A DNA stretch of 64,000 nt, taken from Arthrobacter sp. PGP41. GTDB lineage: Bacteria > Actinomycetota > Actinomycetes > Actinomycetales > Micrococcaceae. Where the stretch lies: positions 1,736,001-1,800,000 of the forward strand of contig NZ_CP026514.1 of assembly GCF_002953935.1 (NCBI RefSeq), written 5' to 3'. Under the pieces are notes generated by a model. The model saw nothing but the letters and a program-made list of their open reading frames with translations, searched no databases and had not been told where the DNA came from. The translations under genes were made by a program, and so were the position numbers. Each line of letters opens with the position of its first letter. Position 1 is the stretch's first letter. Below are positions 17,834 through 26,308 of this stretch, one piece after another.

Positions 17834-19114
17834 ATGGCAACTTTCCAGCGAACCCGCCCCGCCCCCGTACACCGCCCCGAGACCGGTGGAATGTCGTTGC
17901 GGGCAAAATGGGCAATCGGCGGAGCGATCGGCGGAGGCGGCCTGGCCGGACTCCTGGGCGCGGGTTCGTCCGCGCTGGCGGTGTACTTCGCACGCCGGGT
18001 CATCACTCCCGCCCGGCAGCGGACGTCGGACCAGGAGATACTCGCCGTCATCAGGGACGGCCAGGGGCAGCGGGCCATCTTTGCCGCCACTGACGACACC
18101 ACGGTCGACGGCGTCTACGGGTTCTTCTTCGACGGCGGCAAAGGGCACGCGCGGATCGGCCGCATCGTCTCCTACTCGCCCGCCGACAGGACCGTGCTGC
18201 GAGAGGTTGAAGCGGTATATGCCGGCGACCTCTCTGCGGCGCGCCGCGGCTGGTGGAGCGGGGCCGTCTATCCTGACCCTGCCGCCGCCGGAATTCCCTA
18301 TGAGGATGTCAGCATCGATGTGGAGCGCGGGCAGGCGCCCGCCTGGCTGGTCCGCGCCGGCGGCACGGCCCGCACGTGGGCGGTGATGGTGCATGGACGC
18401 GGCGCCACCCGGCAGGAGGCGCTGCGCGCCGTCGGGCCCGCGCTGGAGCTTGGGCTCACCAGCCTCCTGGTTTCCTACCGGAATGACGGCCTGGCGCCGT
18501 CCGCCGACGACGGCCGTTACGGCCTGGGCTCCACGGAGTGGCGTGACATTGAAGCTGCCATCGAGTACGCGCTGGCCAACGGGGCCGAAGAAATCGTGCT
18601 GTTCGGCTGGTCCATGGGAGGCGCCATCTGCCTGCAGACATCGGACCTGTCCCGATACCGGCACCTGATCCGGGCCATGGTGCTCGACGCGCCGGTTACT
18701 GACTGGGTCAATGTGCTGGCCCACCATGCACAGCTGAACAGGATCCCCTCCCTGGTGGGGCGGTATGGCCAGCTGATGCTGGGGCATCCACTGGGCAGGC
18801 GGCTCACCGGACTGTCCGCGCCCGTGGACCTGAAGGTGATGGACTGGGTGTCCCGGGCCGTCGAGCTGCGGACTCCCACCCTGATCCTGCACAGCGTCGA
18901 TGACGAATATGTACCCTACGAGCCTTCGGCCCTGCTTGCGGAGCGGAACCCGGAGATGGTGACCTTCGAGCCCTTCCACCAGGCCCGGCACACCAAGGAG
19001 TGGAATGTCGATCCCGACCGGTGGGAAGGCCGGGTCAAGTCGTGGCTTCGGCAGCAGCTGGCTCCCAGGCTCAACCCTGGCGCCCTGGGCTCACTGGCTT
19101 CCGGGAGCGGGTGA
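17834..19114 (+). CDS. alpha/beta hydrolase, membrane-anchored
   Basis: 426-aa protein with one hydrophobic segment near residues 30-52 ('AIGGAIGGGGLAGLLGAGSSALAVYF'-like), then a globular hydrolase domain. The nucleophile elbow is GWSMGG, the acid is in 'LHSVDDEYVPY' and the His in 'FHQARHTKEW', consistent with a serine hydrolase of the BAAT/esterase type. TAAGAATA starts about 13 bases before the ATG and could serve as a -10, so the mRNA may be nearly leaderless. The 3' end overlaps the convergent ybaK gene by 24 bases. Confidence 0.87.
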   Translation: MATFQRTRPAPVHRPETGGMSLRAKWAIGGAIGGGGLAGLLGAGSSALAVYFARRVITPARQRTSDQEILAVIRDGQGQRAIFAATDDTTVDGVYGFFFDGGKGHARIGRIVSYSPADRTVLREVEAVYAGDLSAARRGWWSGAVYPDPAAAGIPYEDVSIDVERGQAPAWLVRAGGTARTWAVMVHGRGATRQEALRAVGPALELGLTSLLVSYRNDGLAPSADDGRYGLGSTEWRDIEAAIEYALANGAEEIVLFGWSMGGAICLQTSDLSRYRHLIRAMVLDAPVTDWVNVLAHHAQLNRIPSLVGRYGQLMLGHPLGRRLTGLSAPVDLKVMDWVSRAVELRTPTLILHSVDDEYVPYEPSALLAERNPEMVTFEPFHQARHTKEWNVDPDRWEGRVKSWLRQQLAPRLNPGALGSLASGSG

Positions 19115-19597
19115 GCTGATGGAGGCCGTGACGGCGTCCGTGAGCCGGACCAGGTCGGCCGGTGCCAGTTCGATGTCCAGTCCGCGCCTGCCACCGGAGA
19201 CCAGCAGGGTGTCGAGCGCCAGGGCGCTGGTGTCCAGCACGGTGGGGGAGGGCAGCCGCTGGCCCAGCGGTGAAATGCCGCCGAGCACATAGCCGGTGCG
19301 CCGCTGGGCCGCGGCGTGATCTGCCATTGCCGCCTTCTTTGTTCCCAGCACCGCAGCGAACGCCTTCAGGTCAAGGGTTCCGCTGACCGGCACGATTCCC
19401 ACGGCCAGCCGCCCCTCCACCTCCACCATGAGGGTCTTGAAGACCCTCGACGGATGGATGCCGAGGACTTGGGCCGCTTCCGCCCCGTAGCTTGCGGTTG
19501 CGGGATCGTGGGTATACGGGTGGAGCACAAAGGGAACCCCGGCCGCGGCCAGAGCCGCTGTTGCCGGGGTTCCCTGTGCTGCGCTCTTGCGTGCCAT
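19091..19597 (-). CDS. ybaK: Cys-tRNA(Pro) deacylase (YbaK/EbsC family)
   Basis: Hydrolyses misacylated Cys-tRNA(Pro) in trans. The 168-aa protein has the YbaK core: 'YGAEAAQVLGIHPSRVFKTLMVEV' with the conserved catalytic Lys, and 'GYVLGGISPLGQR' with the GGxSPxG loop. ATG start at 19597. Its last 24 bases overlap the end of the hydrolase gene on the other strand. Confidence 0.92.
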   Translation of the reverse strand: MARKSAAQGTPATAALAAAGVPFVLHPYTHDPATASYGAEAAQVLGIHPSRVFKTLMVEVEGRLAVGIVPVSGTLDLKAFAAVLGTKKAAMADHAAAQRRTGYVLGGISPLGQRLPSPTVLDTSALALDTLLVSGGRRGLDIELAPADLVRLTDAVTASISSPAPGSQ

Positions 19598-19620
19598 GGG
19601 TGCTTCCCGCCGCGTTGGTA

Positions 19621-20079
19621 TCAGGAACGTCCGGCGGTAGCCGCAGCCACCCTGCGCTTGATCCTCCCCAGCATGGCGGTCATGCCCCGCATGCGCAGGG
19701 GCGTGATGGCCCTGGTGAGCCCCAGGAGTTCGGGCATGTCGTCCGGAACAGAGAGGATCTCTTCGGCGGACAGCCCGTCCAGGCCTTCATGGAGCACGCC
19801 GGCGAAGCCCCGTGTTGTGGGAGCCTCCGCAGGGGCCTTGAAGAACAGCCGCACGGCGGCGCCGGGGCCGCCCTCCCTGTCCGTCTCGATGGTCAGGAAG
19901 AGCGGCGACTGGCATTCCACCACCTGTTCCAGCAGTTCGGGGTGGTCCTTGAGCCTGTCCGGCAGTTCCGGGAGGCCCTGGGAGAATTCCAGCAGCAGCT
20001 GGAGCCGCTCGGGTTCAGTCAGGGCCTGGAAGTCATCCACGATTGCCGCCAGGGCGGAAGGCAAAGCTTGAGTAGTCAT
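19621..20079 (-). CDS. sufE: SufE family cysteine desulfurase partner
   Basis: SufE proteins accept sulfane sulfur from a cysteine desulfurase on a conserved Cys. This 152-aa protein has 'RLQLLLEFSQGLPELPDRL', the sulfur-acceptor Cys in 'VECQSPLFL', and 'TRGFAGVLHEGLDGLSAEEIL'. I chose the ATG at 20079 because the N-terminal region before it is Arg-rich and runs into the sseA stop. It lies 38 bases behind sseA on the same strand, a common actinobacterial pairing of sulfur-transfer genes. Confidence 0.9.
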   Translation of the reverse strand: MTTQALPSALAAIVDDFQALTEPERLQLLLEFSQGLPELPDRLKDHPELLEQVVECQSPLFLTIETDREGGPGAAVRLFFKAPAEAPTTRGFAGVLHEGLDGLSAEEILSVPDDMPELLGLTRAITPLRMRGMTAMLGRIKRRVAAATAGRS

Positions 20080-20117
20080 CGGTTCAAGTCTACGCAATTG
20101 CGCCGCGGCGGGCAGCG

Positions 20118-21041
20118 TCAGGCGCCGACTGCGGCAGGGACCGAACCGCGTTCCGCGCCCTTGGCGATCGGTACGCGCACGGCGTTGCCCCACTCGGTCC
20201 AGGAGCCGTCGTAGTTGCGGACGGAATCGAAGCCCAGGAGGTACTTGAGGGCGAACCAGGTGTGGCTGGAACGTTCGCCGATACGGCAGTAGGCCACGAC
20301 GTCGTCGCCCGCCTTCAGGCCCGCTTCGCCAAGGTAGAGGGCTTCAAGTTCCTCCCGGCTGCGGTAGGTACCGTCCGCGGCGGCGGCGCGTGCCCACGGG
20401 ATCGACGCGGCAGTGGGAATGTGGCCGCCGCGCAGGGCGCCTTCTTCCGGGTAGGCCGGCATGTGGGTGCGCTGGCCGGTGTATTCCTCGGGGGAGCGGA
20501 CATCGATCAGGGGCTTGCCGAAGTGCGCAAGGACGTCTTCCTTGAAGGCGCGGATGGGAGCGTCGTTGCGCTCAACAACCGGGTAGTCGGCCCTGGCTGG
20601 AGCAGGCTTCTCCGTGGTGAGTTCGCGTCCTTCGGCAATCCACTTGTCCCGGCCGCCGTCGAGCAGCCGCACGTCCTGGTGGCCGAAAAGGGTGAAGACC
20701 CACAGGGCGTAGGCGGCCCACCAGTTGGACTTGTCCCCGTAGATGACCACGGTGCTGTCACGGGAAATCCCCTTCGACGCCGCCAGTTCCGCGAAGGCGG
20801 CCCCGTCCACGTAGTCGCGGGTTACTTCGTCGTTGAGGTCGGTGTGCCAGTCGATCTTTACGGCGCCGGGGATGTGGCCGGTTTCGTACAGGAGCACGTC
20901 TTCGTCGGATTCCACCACCACCAGCTCTCCGTTGGCGGCAGCGCCACTTTCCAGGGCGGCCGCAAGCCACTCCGTGGAAACCAGCCGCTCCGGGTGGGCG
21001 TAGGCGGCGAACTTCTCATTCTGTTCAACGGGATAGGGCAT
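20118..21041 (-). CDS. sseA: thiosulfate/3-mercaptopyruvate sulfurtransferase
   Basis: Rhodanese with two domains, 307 aa, moving sulfur from thiosulfate or mercaptopyruvate to an acceptor. The first, inactive domain contains '[11 protein letters not shown]' and 'VVIYGD'. The second has '[13 protein letters not shown]', '[12 protein letters not shown]' and the active-site loop '[12 protein letters not shown]', with the CRIGER form seen in the actinobacterial CysA/SseA group. ATG start at 21041; sufE follows on the same strand. Confidence 0.93.
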   Translation of the reverse strand: MPYPVEQNEKFAAYAHPERLVSTEWLAAALESGAAANGELVVVESDEDVLLYETGHIPGAVKIDWHTDLNDEVTRDYVDGAAFAELAASKGISRDSTVVIYGDKSNWWAAYALWVFTLFGHQDVRLLDGGRDKWIAEGRELTTEKPAPARADYPVVERNDAPIRAFKEDVLAHFGKPLIDVRSPEEYTGQRTHMPAYPEEGALRGGHIPTAASIPWARAAAADGTYRSREELEALYLGEAGLKAGDDVVAYCRIGERSSHTWFALKYLLGFDSVRNYDGSWTEWGNAVRVPIAKGAERGSVPAAVGA

Positions 21042-21257
21042 GATTCTGGCCTTTCATTGAGGACACGGGTGACCTGCTGGACCTGAAGAGGACCTGGTTC
21101 CACCCTAGCCAGCGGCCCGGGCCATGTCCGTATTCCGTTAACAGGGCGAAATGTTGGCTTCATCACGCCGTCCGGCGCGGGGACGTGCGGCATTAAAAGG
21201 CCCGGTCGCAATGCCGGTATCCTTTCTGGGGACCACCCACCAGCAGAACGGACCACC

Positions 21258-22295
21258 TTGGTACAGATCGAACAGCTTGCCGCCCGCACTCCGGCAGTTT
21301 CGGTGGATGAACTCCTCAAGGGTTTTTATCCGTCGCCGCGATTCGGCCAGGTTTCCTTTGCCAGTTACCGCCCCGATCCCAAGCAGCCCAGCCAGTCCGC
21401 CGCCGTCCGGGCACTGGAGGGCTTTGCCGACGGCGTCGGTTCCAATGGGGGCGGAGGGCTGTTCAAGAAACTGTTTGCGAAGAAGGACGGTTCCCGCGCG
21501 GGCATCTACCTGGACGGCGGGTTCGGCGTCGGCAAGACCCACCTGCTGGCCTCGTTGTGGCACGCTGCGCCCGGCCCGAAAGCCTTCGGCACGTTCGTGG
21601 AGTACACGAACCTGGTGGGCGCCCTGTCCTTTCGCAAGACAGTAGAGGCGCTCAGCAGCTACAAGCTTGTCTGCATCGATGAATTCGAGCTCGACGATCC
21701 GGGCGACACCGTCCTGATGTCCCGGCTGATGCGCGAGTTGGCCGACGCCGGGGTGAAACTGGCCGCCACCTCCAACACCTTGCCCGGCTCCCTGGGTGAC
21801 GGCAGGTTCGCGGCAGTCGACTTCCAGCGCGAAATCCAGGTGCTTGCGGACCAGTTCGACGTCATCCGGATTGACGGGGAAGACTTCCGCCACCGGGGCC
21901 TGCCCGCGGCGCCGGCCCCGCTGAAGAACAGCGAACTGTCCTCCCACATGAAAGCGGAGTTCGACGGAAAGACGGTTGCCCAGGACGAGTTCAGCACCCT
22001 GATTGGGCATCTGGCCGGGGTGCACCCCAGCCGCTACCGCCAGCTGATTGACGGTATTGACGGGGTGGTGTGGCGCAACGTGCACACCATCACCGAGCAG
22101 GCCGTGGCGCTCCGGTTCGTGGTGCTTGCCGACAGGCTCTACGACAAGGACGTTCCGATCCTGGCCAGCGGAGTGCCGTTTGACCAGCTCTTCACCGAGG
22201 ACATGATGACCGGCGGCTACATGAAGAAGTACTTCCGCGCTGTCTCCCGCCTCACCGCGCTGGCCCGCGAAGGGCAGAACCACGAGCCGTCCTAG
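21258..22295 (+). CDS. zapE: AFG1/ZapE family ATPase
   Basis: ZapE is a P-loop ATPase linked to cell division in proteobacteria; its role in actinobacteria is less clear. The 345-aa protein has Walker A 'GGFGVGKTH', Walker B 'LVCIDEFELDDPGD', sensor 'AATSNTLP' and the family C-terminus 'RLYDKDVPILASG'. The start is a TTG at 21258, since no ATG or GTG with a better ribosome binding site lies upstream. The gene is divergent from sseA across a 215-base gap. Confidence 0.88.
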   Translation: MVQIEQLAARTPAVSVDELLKGFYPSPRFGQVSFASYRPDPKQPSQSAAVRALEGFADGVGSNGGGGLFKKLFAKKDGSRAGIYLDGGFGVGKTHLLASLWHAAPGPKAFGTFVEYTNLVGALSFRKTVEALSSYKLVCIDEFELDDPGDTVLMSRLMRELADAGVKLAATSNTLPGSLGDGRFAAVDFQREIQVLADQFDVIRIDGEDFRHRGLPAAPAPLKNSELSSHMKAEFDGKTVAQDEFSTLIGHLAGVHPSRYRQLIDGIDGVVWRNVHTITEQAVALRFVVLADRLYDKDVPILASGVPFDQLFTEDMMTGGYMKKYFRAVSRLTALAREGQNHEPS

Positions 22296-22340
22296 GCATC
22301 GGGCCGCCGCCGGCACCCGCCGTCGTCCTTAAACGCCAAA

Positions 22341-22375
22341 GGTGCAGGTGCCGCCTCCCGGCGGGACCTGCACCC
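22341..22375. terminator. hairpin terminator between zapE and the MT0933-like gene
   Basis: GGTGCAGGT (22341-22349) pairs with ACCTGCACC further on, with an inner GCCGCC/GGCGG pairing around the loop. It sits between two convergent genes and can serve both. No long T run follows. Confidence 0.7.
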
Positions 22376-22413
22376 CCTTGACGTGCTAGGGCAATGCCCT
22401 GGCCAAATCCTTC

Positions 22414-22677
22414 TTACGGAGTCCTGTCAGCCGGCGGAACCGGGTTGACGGGAGTGACCGGCGGAACCTGCTCAGCGGCAGGTGCCTGGCCCGGGGTTCC
22501 GTTTTTGTCAATGAGCTTGGAAGCGCCATCCTGGATTTTGTCCACATGGCCGGAGTACTTGCCTCCGGTCTTGGTGTCGACGAAATCACCGGCCTTGTTG
22601 ATGCCGTTCTTGATGGTCTGCTCGTTGCCGCGGATGAGACCCTGAGCTTTGCCCTTTAGATCGTCAATCAGTCCCAC
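22414..22677 (-). CDS. MT0933-like antitoxin family protein
   Basis: 87-aa protein with the family pattern 'GLIDDLKGKAQGLI', 'IKNGINKAGDFVDTKTGGKYSGHVDKIQDG' and a Pro-rich tail. The family is named after a predicted mycobacterial antitoxin, but most members are solitary stress-type proteins, and no toxin gene is adjacent. I chose the GTG at 22677: AAGGGAGG ends five bases before it, whereas an upstream GTG at 22683 overlaps that Shine-Dalgarno sequence. Confidence 0.8.
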   Translation of the reverse strand: MGLIDDLKGKAQGLIRGNEQTIKNGINKAGDFVDTKTGGKYSGHVDKIQDGASKLIDKNGTPGQAPAAEQVPPVTPVNPVPPADRTP

Positions 22678-22835
22678 GAACACCTCCCTTCAATCGCGGA
22701 GCCAGGTCGCTCCTCCGCGTTCGATCCTAGCGCCGCGGGGGATGCCCAACAAGGAAACCAACCGTTTTGGCCGTTCGCCCGTAGCGGATGCAGGCGCCGG
22801 GCATGAAAAAAGCAGCTCCGGGGAGCTGCTGCATG

Positions 22836-22907
22836 TGGGCGATACTGGGATCGAACCAGTGACCTCTTCCGTGTCAGGGAAGCGCGCTACCGCTGCGCCA
22901 ATCGCCC
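22836..22907 (-). tRNA. tRNA-Val(GAC)
   Basis: 72-base cloverleaf. Acceptor stem GGGCGAT pairs with ATCGCCC, anticodon loop CTGACAC carries GAC between CTTCC and GGAAG, and the T arm contains GGTTCGATCCC. CCA is not encoded. Identical in sequence to the copy at 23082-23153. Confidence 0.97.
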
Positions 22908-22947
22908 GGAACCGGAAGTCCGGCTTATGGGATTTTAGAAGTATGAG

Positions 22948-23020
<73 letters not shown>

Positions 23021-23081
23021 GTATGAAGTGCGTTCCGGCCGGGGCCGGTGCGTACTGCATGAAGCAAGTTTCCTTGCTTGG

Positions 23082-23153
23082 TGGGCGATACTGGGATCGA
23101 ACCAGTGACCTCTTCCGTGTCAGGGAAGCGCGCTACCGCTGCGCCAATCGCCC
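23082..23153 (-). tRNA. tRNA-Val(GAC), second copy
   Basis: Same 72-base sequence as the tRNA-Val(GAC) at 22836-22907, so this and the neighbouring Gly gene form a duplicated Val-Gly unit. Confidence 0.97.
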
Positions 23154-23192
23154 ATTGCATCCGGTTTGATCCGGAAACCATGGTTTTCACCG

Positions 23193-23263
23193 AGGTGGGT
23201 ACGGGATTCGAACCCGTGTATACGGCTTTGCAGGCCGCTGCCTCGCCTCTCGGCCAACCCACC
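23193..23263 (-). tRNA. tRNA-Cys(GCA)
   Basis: 71-base cloverleaf with acceptor GGTGGGT pairing with ACCCACC, anticodon loop CTGCAAA carrying GCA, and T arm CGGGTTCGAATCCCG. It sits between the second Val and second Gly genes. Confidence 0.97.
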
Positions 23264-23310
23264 GTGTAAGCGTCGGTTCCGGAGAACCTTTGCTGTGACA
23301 GTGTCCTGCG

Positions 23311-23383
<73 letters not shown>

Positions 23384-23679
23384 ATTTTGGAGGGTTGATT
23401 CCTTGCCGTTCCCGGCATTTCCTCGCGTTCCAACGAGTAAAAACAATATAGGAGGTTCAGGGATTCTCCAAATCGCCCCGGCCAGGGGCAGGCGGCGTGG
23501 CCTTGCTTCCCAGTGCTGGCGCGGAAGCGGGCGAGTTACAGGGGTGTAATTCACGACGGCGGACGGGGGCCTTTTGGCTCTTCCCTTGCCCTTGTGGGGG
23601 CTGCGGCAGCGCGGTCCCGGCGGGTCAAGGCCGGCGATTTTTGAATTACGCCAACGTCGGCTAGCATTCAAATGCATCA

Positions 23680-23751
23680 GGGCGATTGGCGCAGTGGTAG
23701 CGCGCTTCGTTCACACCGAAGAGGTCACTGGTTCGAACCCAGTATCGCCCA
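23680..23751 (+). tRNA. tRNA-Val(CAC)
   Basis: 72-base cloverleaf on the plus strand, divergent from the five-gene cluster. Acceptor GGGCGAT, anticodon loop TTCACAC carrying CAC, T arm CTGGTTCGAACCCAG. Differs from the Val(GAC) genes mainly in the D and anticodon arms. A strong terminator follows within ten bases. Confidence 0.97.
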
Positions 23752-23759
23752 CCGCACAG

Positions 23760-23801
23760 AGGTCCGTTTCCGCTCGTTCGCAGCGGAAACGGACCTTTTT
23801 G
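23760..23801 (+). terminator. Rho-independent terminator after tRNA-Val(CAC)
   Basis: Perfect 15-base stem, 23760-23774 against 23782-23796 (AGGTCCGTTTCCGCT and its complement), with a 7-base loop followed by TTTTT. Confidence 0.93.
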
Positions 23802-23855
23802 TTTGTGCGGATCCTGCCTGCAGATTTTGTCGGCCCCCTGTGAAAGAGTTTTTCT

Positions 23856-24716
23856 ATGACAGCTCCACTCCTCGCCCATGCAACCGAATACGGCCGGATG
23901 TACGCCCGCTCCACGTCGGAGCAGTTCTCGGTTCCGTCCATCACCACGGTCATCAGCCAGCAGCCGCACGGACTGGACGGCTGGTTCGGGTACATGGGGG
24001 CCAGCAGCCTCGCCAACGATCCCTTGCTGGCGGACTGCCTGGGGAGCCCGGCCAAAATCCGCCAGGCTGTCAGCCGGGCGGCGAAGGCTGCCGAAAACTA
24101 CCGCGATGACGCCGCAAAGCGCGGGGACCGGGTGCATTACTACTGCGAGCAGGTGGCGCTTCGTGCGTTGGGGCGTCCCCACGCCATGCAGGAGGCCCGC
24201 GAAGCCTTGGCCGCCAACGGGGAAGAGGCCTTCGCTGTCCGGTTCGATGAATGGTGGGAACTGTTCCGGGTGGAACCCATCGCTCCGGAAATCACCGTCT
24301 GGAACAATGCCGTGGGGTATGCAGGAACCCTGGACCTGGTGGCCCGGATCAACGGCCGCGTCTGCCTGATCGATTACAAGACCAAGGGCACCACGCGGGA
24401 CGGCCTGGTCAAGCCGCTCGATGACAAAGTGGTGATGCAGCTGGTGGCCGGCATGAAGGCCGAAGAAAGCCTGGTGGACCCCGTGGCAGGGACGTGGGAG
24501 CCCTGGAAGTACGGTGAAAACCCTGTCCTGCTGGCGGTGGCCATCGGCGAGACGGAGGTCCGTCCCGTCCGCGCCAACCCGGATGTCCTGAAGCATCACT
24601 GGTGGAAGTTCTGCGCCCTGCGGCGGGTCTGGGAGCTCTCTGCGGACACCATCAGCGCCGGCGCGGCGCTGCTCCCCATCGCCCCGCCACCGCTGGCGCA
24701 GGTGCAGACGGCCTAG
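23856..24716 (+). CDS. PD-(D/E)XK nuclease superfamily-like protein
   Basis: 286-aa soluble protein. Its centre has the order seen in RecB/Cas4-type nucleases: 'HYYCEQVAL' early, 'VGYAGTLDLVARI' (the D of the motif) then 'VCLIDYKTKGTT' (D-x-K). This suggests a metal-dependent nuclease fold, possibly an exonuclease as in phages, but activity is inference. It stands alone between a tRNA terminator and def. Codon use looks like the neighbours, so recent transfer is not obvious. ATG start at 23856. Confidence 0.75.
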   Translation: MTAPLLAHATEYGRMYARSTSEQFSVPSITTVISQQPHGLDGWFGYMGASSLANDPLLADCLGSPAKIRQAVSRAAKAAENYRDDAAKRGDRVHYYCEQVALRALGRPHAMQEAREALAANGEEAFAVRFDEWWELFRVEPIAPEITVWNNAVGYAGTLDLVARINGRVCLIDYKTKGTTRDGLVKPLDDKVVMQLVAGMKAEESLVDPVAGTWEPWKYGENPVLLAVAIGETEVRPVRANPDVLKHHWWKFCALRRVWELSADTISAGAALLPIAPPPLAQVQTA

Positions 24717-24779
24717 CAGTTTCTCTGCGCCTAAACTGGATAGGTCCCCTTTGCCGTCAACCGTGAGGAAATACCGCGC

Positions 24780-25391
24780 ATGGCTATCCTGAATATCCGC
24801 ATCATTGGCGATCCTGTGCTGCGCACAGTTGCCGATCCCGTGACGGAATTCGGGCCCGAGCTGGCCAAGCTGGTCGCGGACATGACCGAAACCATGGAGG
24901 ACGTGGACGGTGCCGGCCTGGCCGCGCCGCAGGTGGGCGTAAGCCAGCGCGTTTTTACCTACCGCATCGACGGCGTCGAGGGCCACATCATCAATCCTGT
25001 GCTGGAAAACAGCGAGGACTACCAGCCCGACCATGTGGAAGGCTGCCTGTCCATCCCCGGCCTGGGCTTTCCGGTGCGGCGTTTCCGCTCCACGCGCGTC
25101 ACCGGCGTCGACCTGCACGGCAACCCTGTCACGGTGGAGGGGGAAGGGCTGTTGGCCCGCTGCTTCCAGCACGAAAACGACCATCTTGACGGCATCCTCT
25201 ACACTGACCGGCTCGAGGGTGAGCACCGGAAAACCGCCCTGCGGTCCATCCGCAACGCCAACTACGACTCCATCACCGAACGCACGACGACGAAGCGCGC
25301 CAGGACTGTCGGGTCCAGTTTCGGCGGCCCCGCCCAAGGCTCCCCGCGGGGCTCGAGCTTCGGCGCCGGGGCAGCCGGCGGCGCAGGGTGA
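24780..25391 (+). CDS. def: peptide deformylase
   Basis: Removes the N-formyl group from nascent proteins. Motif 1 'GAGLAAPQVG' (residues 44-53), motif 2 'EGCLSIPG' with the metal Cys, and motif 3 'QHENDHLDG' with HExxH are all present. The last 30 residues are a Gly/Ser-rich tail beyond the usual domain. 203 aa; its stop overlaps the fmt GTG, pairing deformylase with formyltransferase. Confidence 0.96.
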   Translation: MAILNIRIIGDPVLRTVADPVTEFGPELAKLVADMTETMEDVDGAGLAAPQVGVSQRVFTYRIDGVEGHIINPVLENSEDYQPDHVEGCLSIPGLGFPVRRFRSTRVTGVDLHGNPVTVEGEGLLARCFQHENDHLDGILYTDRLEGEHRKTALRSIRNANYDSITERTTTKRARTVGSSFGGPAQGSPRGSSFGAGAAGGAG

Positions 25392-26308
25392 GGGTCCTGT
25401 TCGCGGGAACTCCCGCCGTCGCCGTCCCTTCGCTCGACGCGCTCGTGGAAGCCGGCTTCGAAGTGGTTGCCGTGCTGACCCGCCCTGATGCCCCCGTGGG
25501 CCGCAAGCGCGTGCTCACTCCGTCGCCCGTTGCGGCGCGCGCAGCTGAACTGGGAATCGAGGTCATTCATGCCGCCCGCGTTGATGCTGAGGCAACGGCC
25601 AGGATTGCCGGCGTAAACCCGGACGTAGCCGCCATTGTGGCCTACGGCGGACTGGTTCCGCCGGCCGCCCTCGCTATCCCGCGGCACGGCTGGATCAACC
25701 TGCACTTTTCCCTGCTGCCGGCCTGGCGCGGTGCGGCCCCGGTACAGCGTGCCGTCATGGCAGGGGACGACGTCACCGGAGCTGTGACCTTCCAGCTGGA
25801 AGAAGGACTGGATACGGGACCCGTGTTCGGCACCCTTACGGAATCGGTGGGGCCGGAGGACACGGCGGGAGAACTCCTTGAGCGGCTGTCCCACAGCGGC
25901 GCCGTGCTCCTGGCCCGGACATTGTCCGCCATCGAGGCAGGGAAGGCCTTCCCTCAACCCCAGGCGGGCGAGGTGACCCACGCGCCCAAGCTGACCCTGG
26001 AAGATGGCCACCTTCGGTGGAACCACCCGGCCCTGGCCATAGGGCGGCAGGCCCGGGGCGTAACCCCCGAACCCGGTGCGTGGACCCTCCTGGACGGGCA
26101 CCGCGTCAAGCTGGAACCGGTCCGGCTGCGGCCCGATGTCACCGGCCTTGCCCCGGGGGCCCTGTCCCTCGAGGGCAAAAGCGTGCTGGTGGGCACAGGA
26201 TCCCACGCCGTGGAACTGACCCGGATCCAGCCTGCGGGCAAGAAAATGATGGCCGCTGCCGACTGGGCACGCGGCATGGCTTCCCTTGAAAGTGTGGTGT
26301 TCGAATGA
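25388..26308 (+). CDS. fmt: methionyl-tRNA formyltransferase
   Basis: Formylates initiator Met-tRNA using 10-formyl-THF. The 306-aa protein starts 'MRVLFAGTPAVAVPSL' and has the formyl-folate binding segment 'HGWINLHFSLLPAWRGAAPVQRA' with the catalytic Asn, His and later Asp in 'LEEGLDTGPV'. The GTG start overlaps the def stop as GTGA, and its stop overlaps the rsmB ATG, so def-fmt-rsmB are coupled. Confidence 0.96.
   Translation: MRVLFAGTPAVAVPSLDALVEAGFEVVAVLTRPDAPVGRKRVLTPSPVAARAAELGIEVIHAARVDAEATARIAGVNPDVAAIVAYGGLVPPAALAIPRHGWINLHFSLLPAWRGAAPVQRAVMAGDDVTGAVTFQLEEGLDTGPVFGTLTESVGPEDTAGELLERLSHSGAVLLARTLSAIEAGKAFPQPQAGEVTHAPKLTLEDGHLRWNHPALAIGRQARGVTPEPGAWTLLDGHRVKLEPVRLRPDVTGLAPGALSLEGKSVLVGTGSHAVELTRIQPAGKKMMAAADWARGMASLESVVFE

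Noticed and set aside
22414..22677. MT0933-like gene as half of a toxin-antitoxin pair
   Set aside because: No toxin gene is adjacent; neighbours are zapE and tRNA genes.
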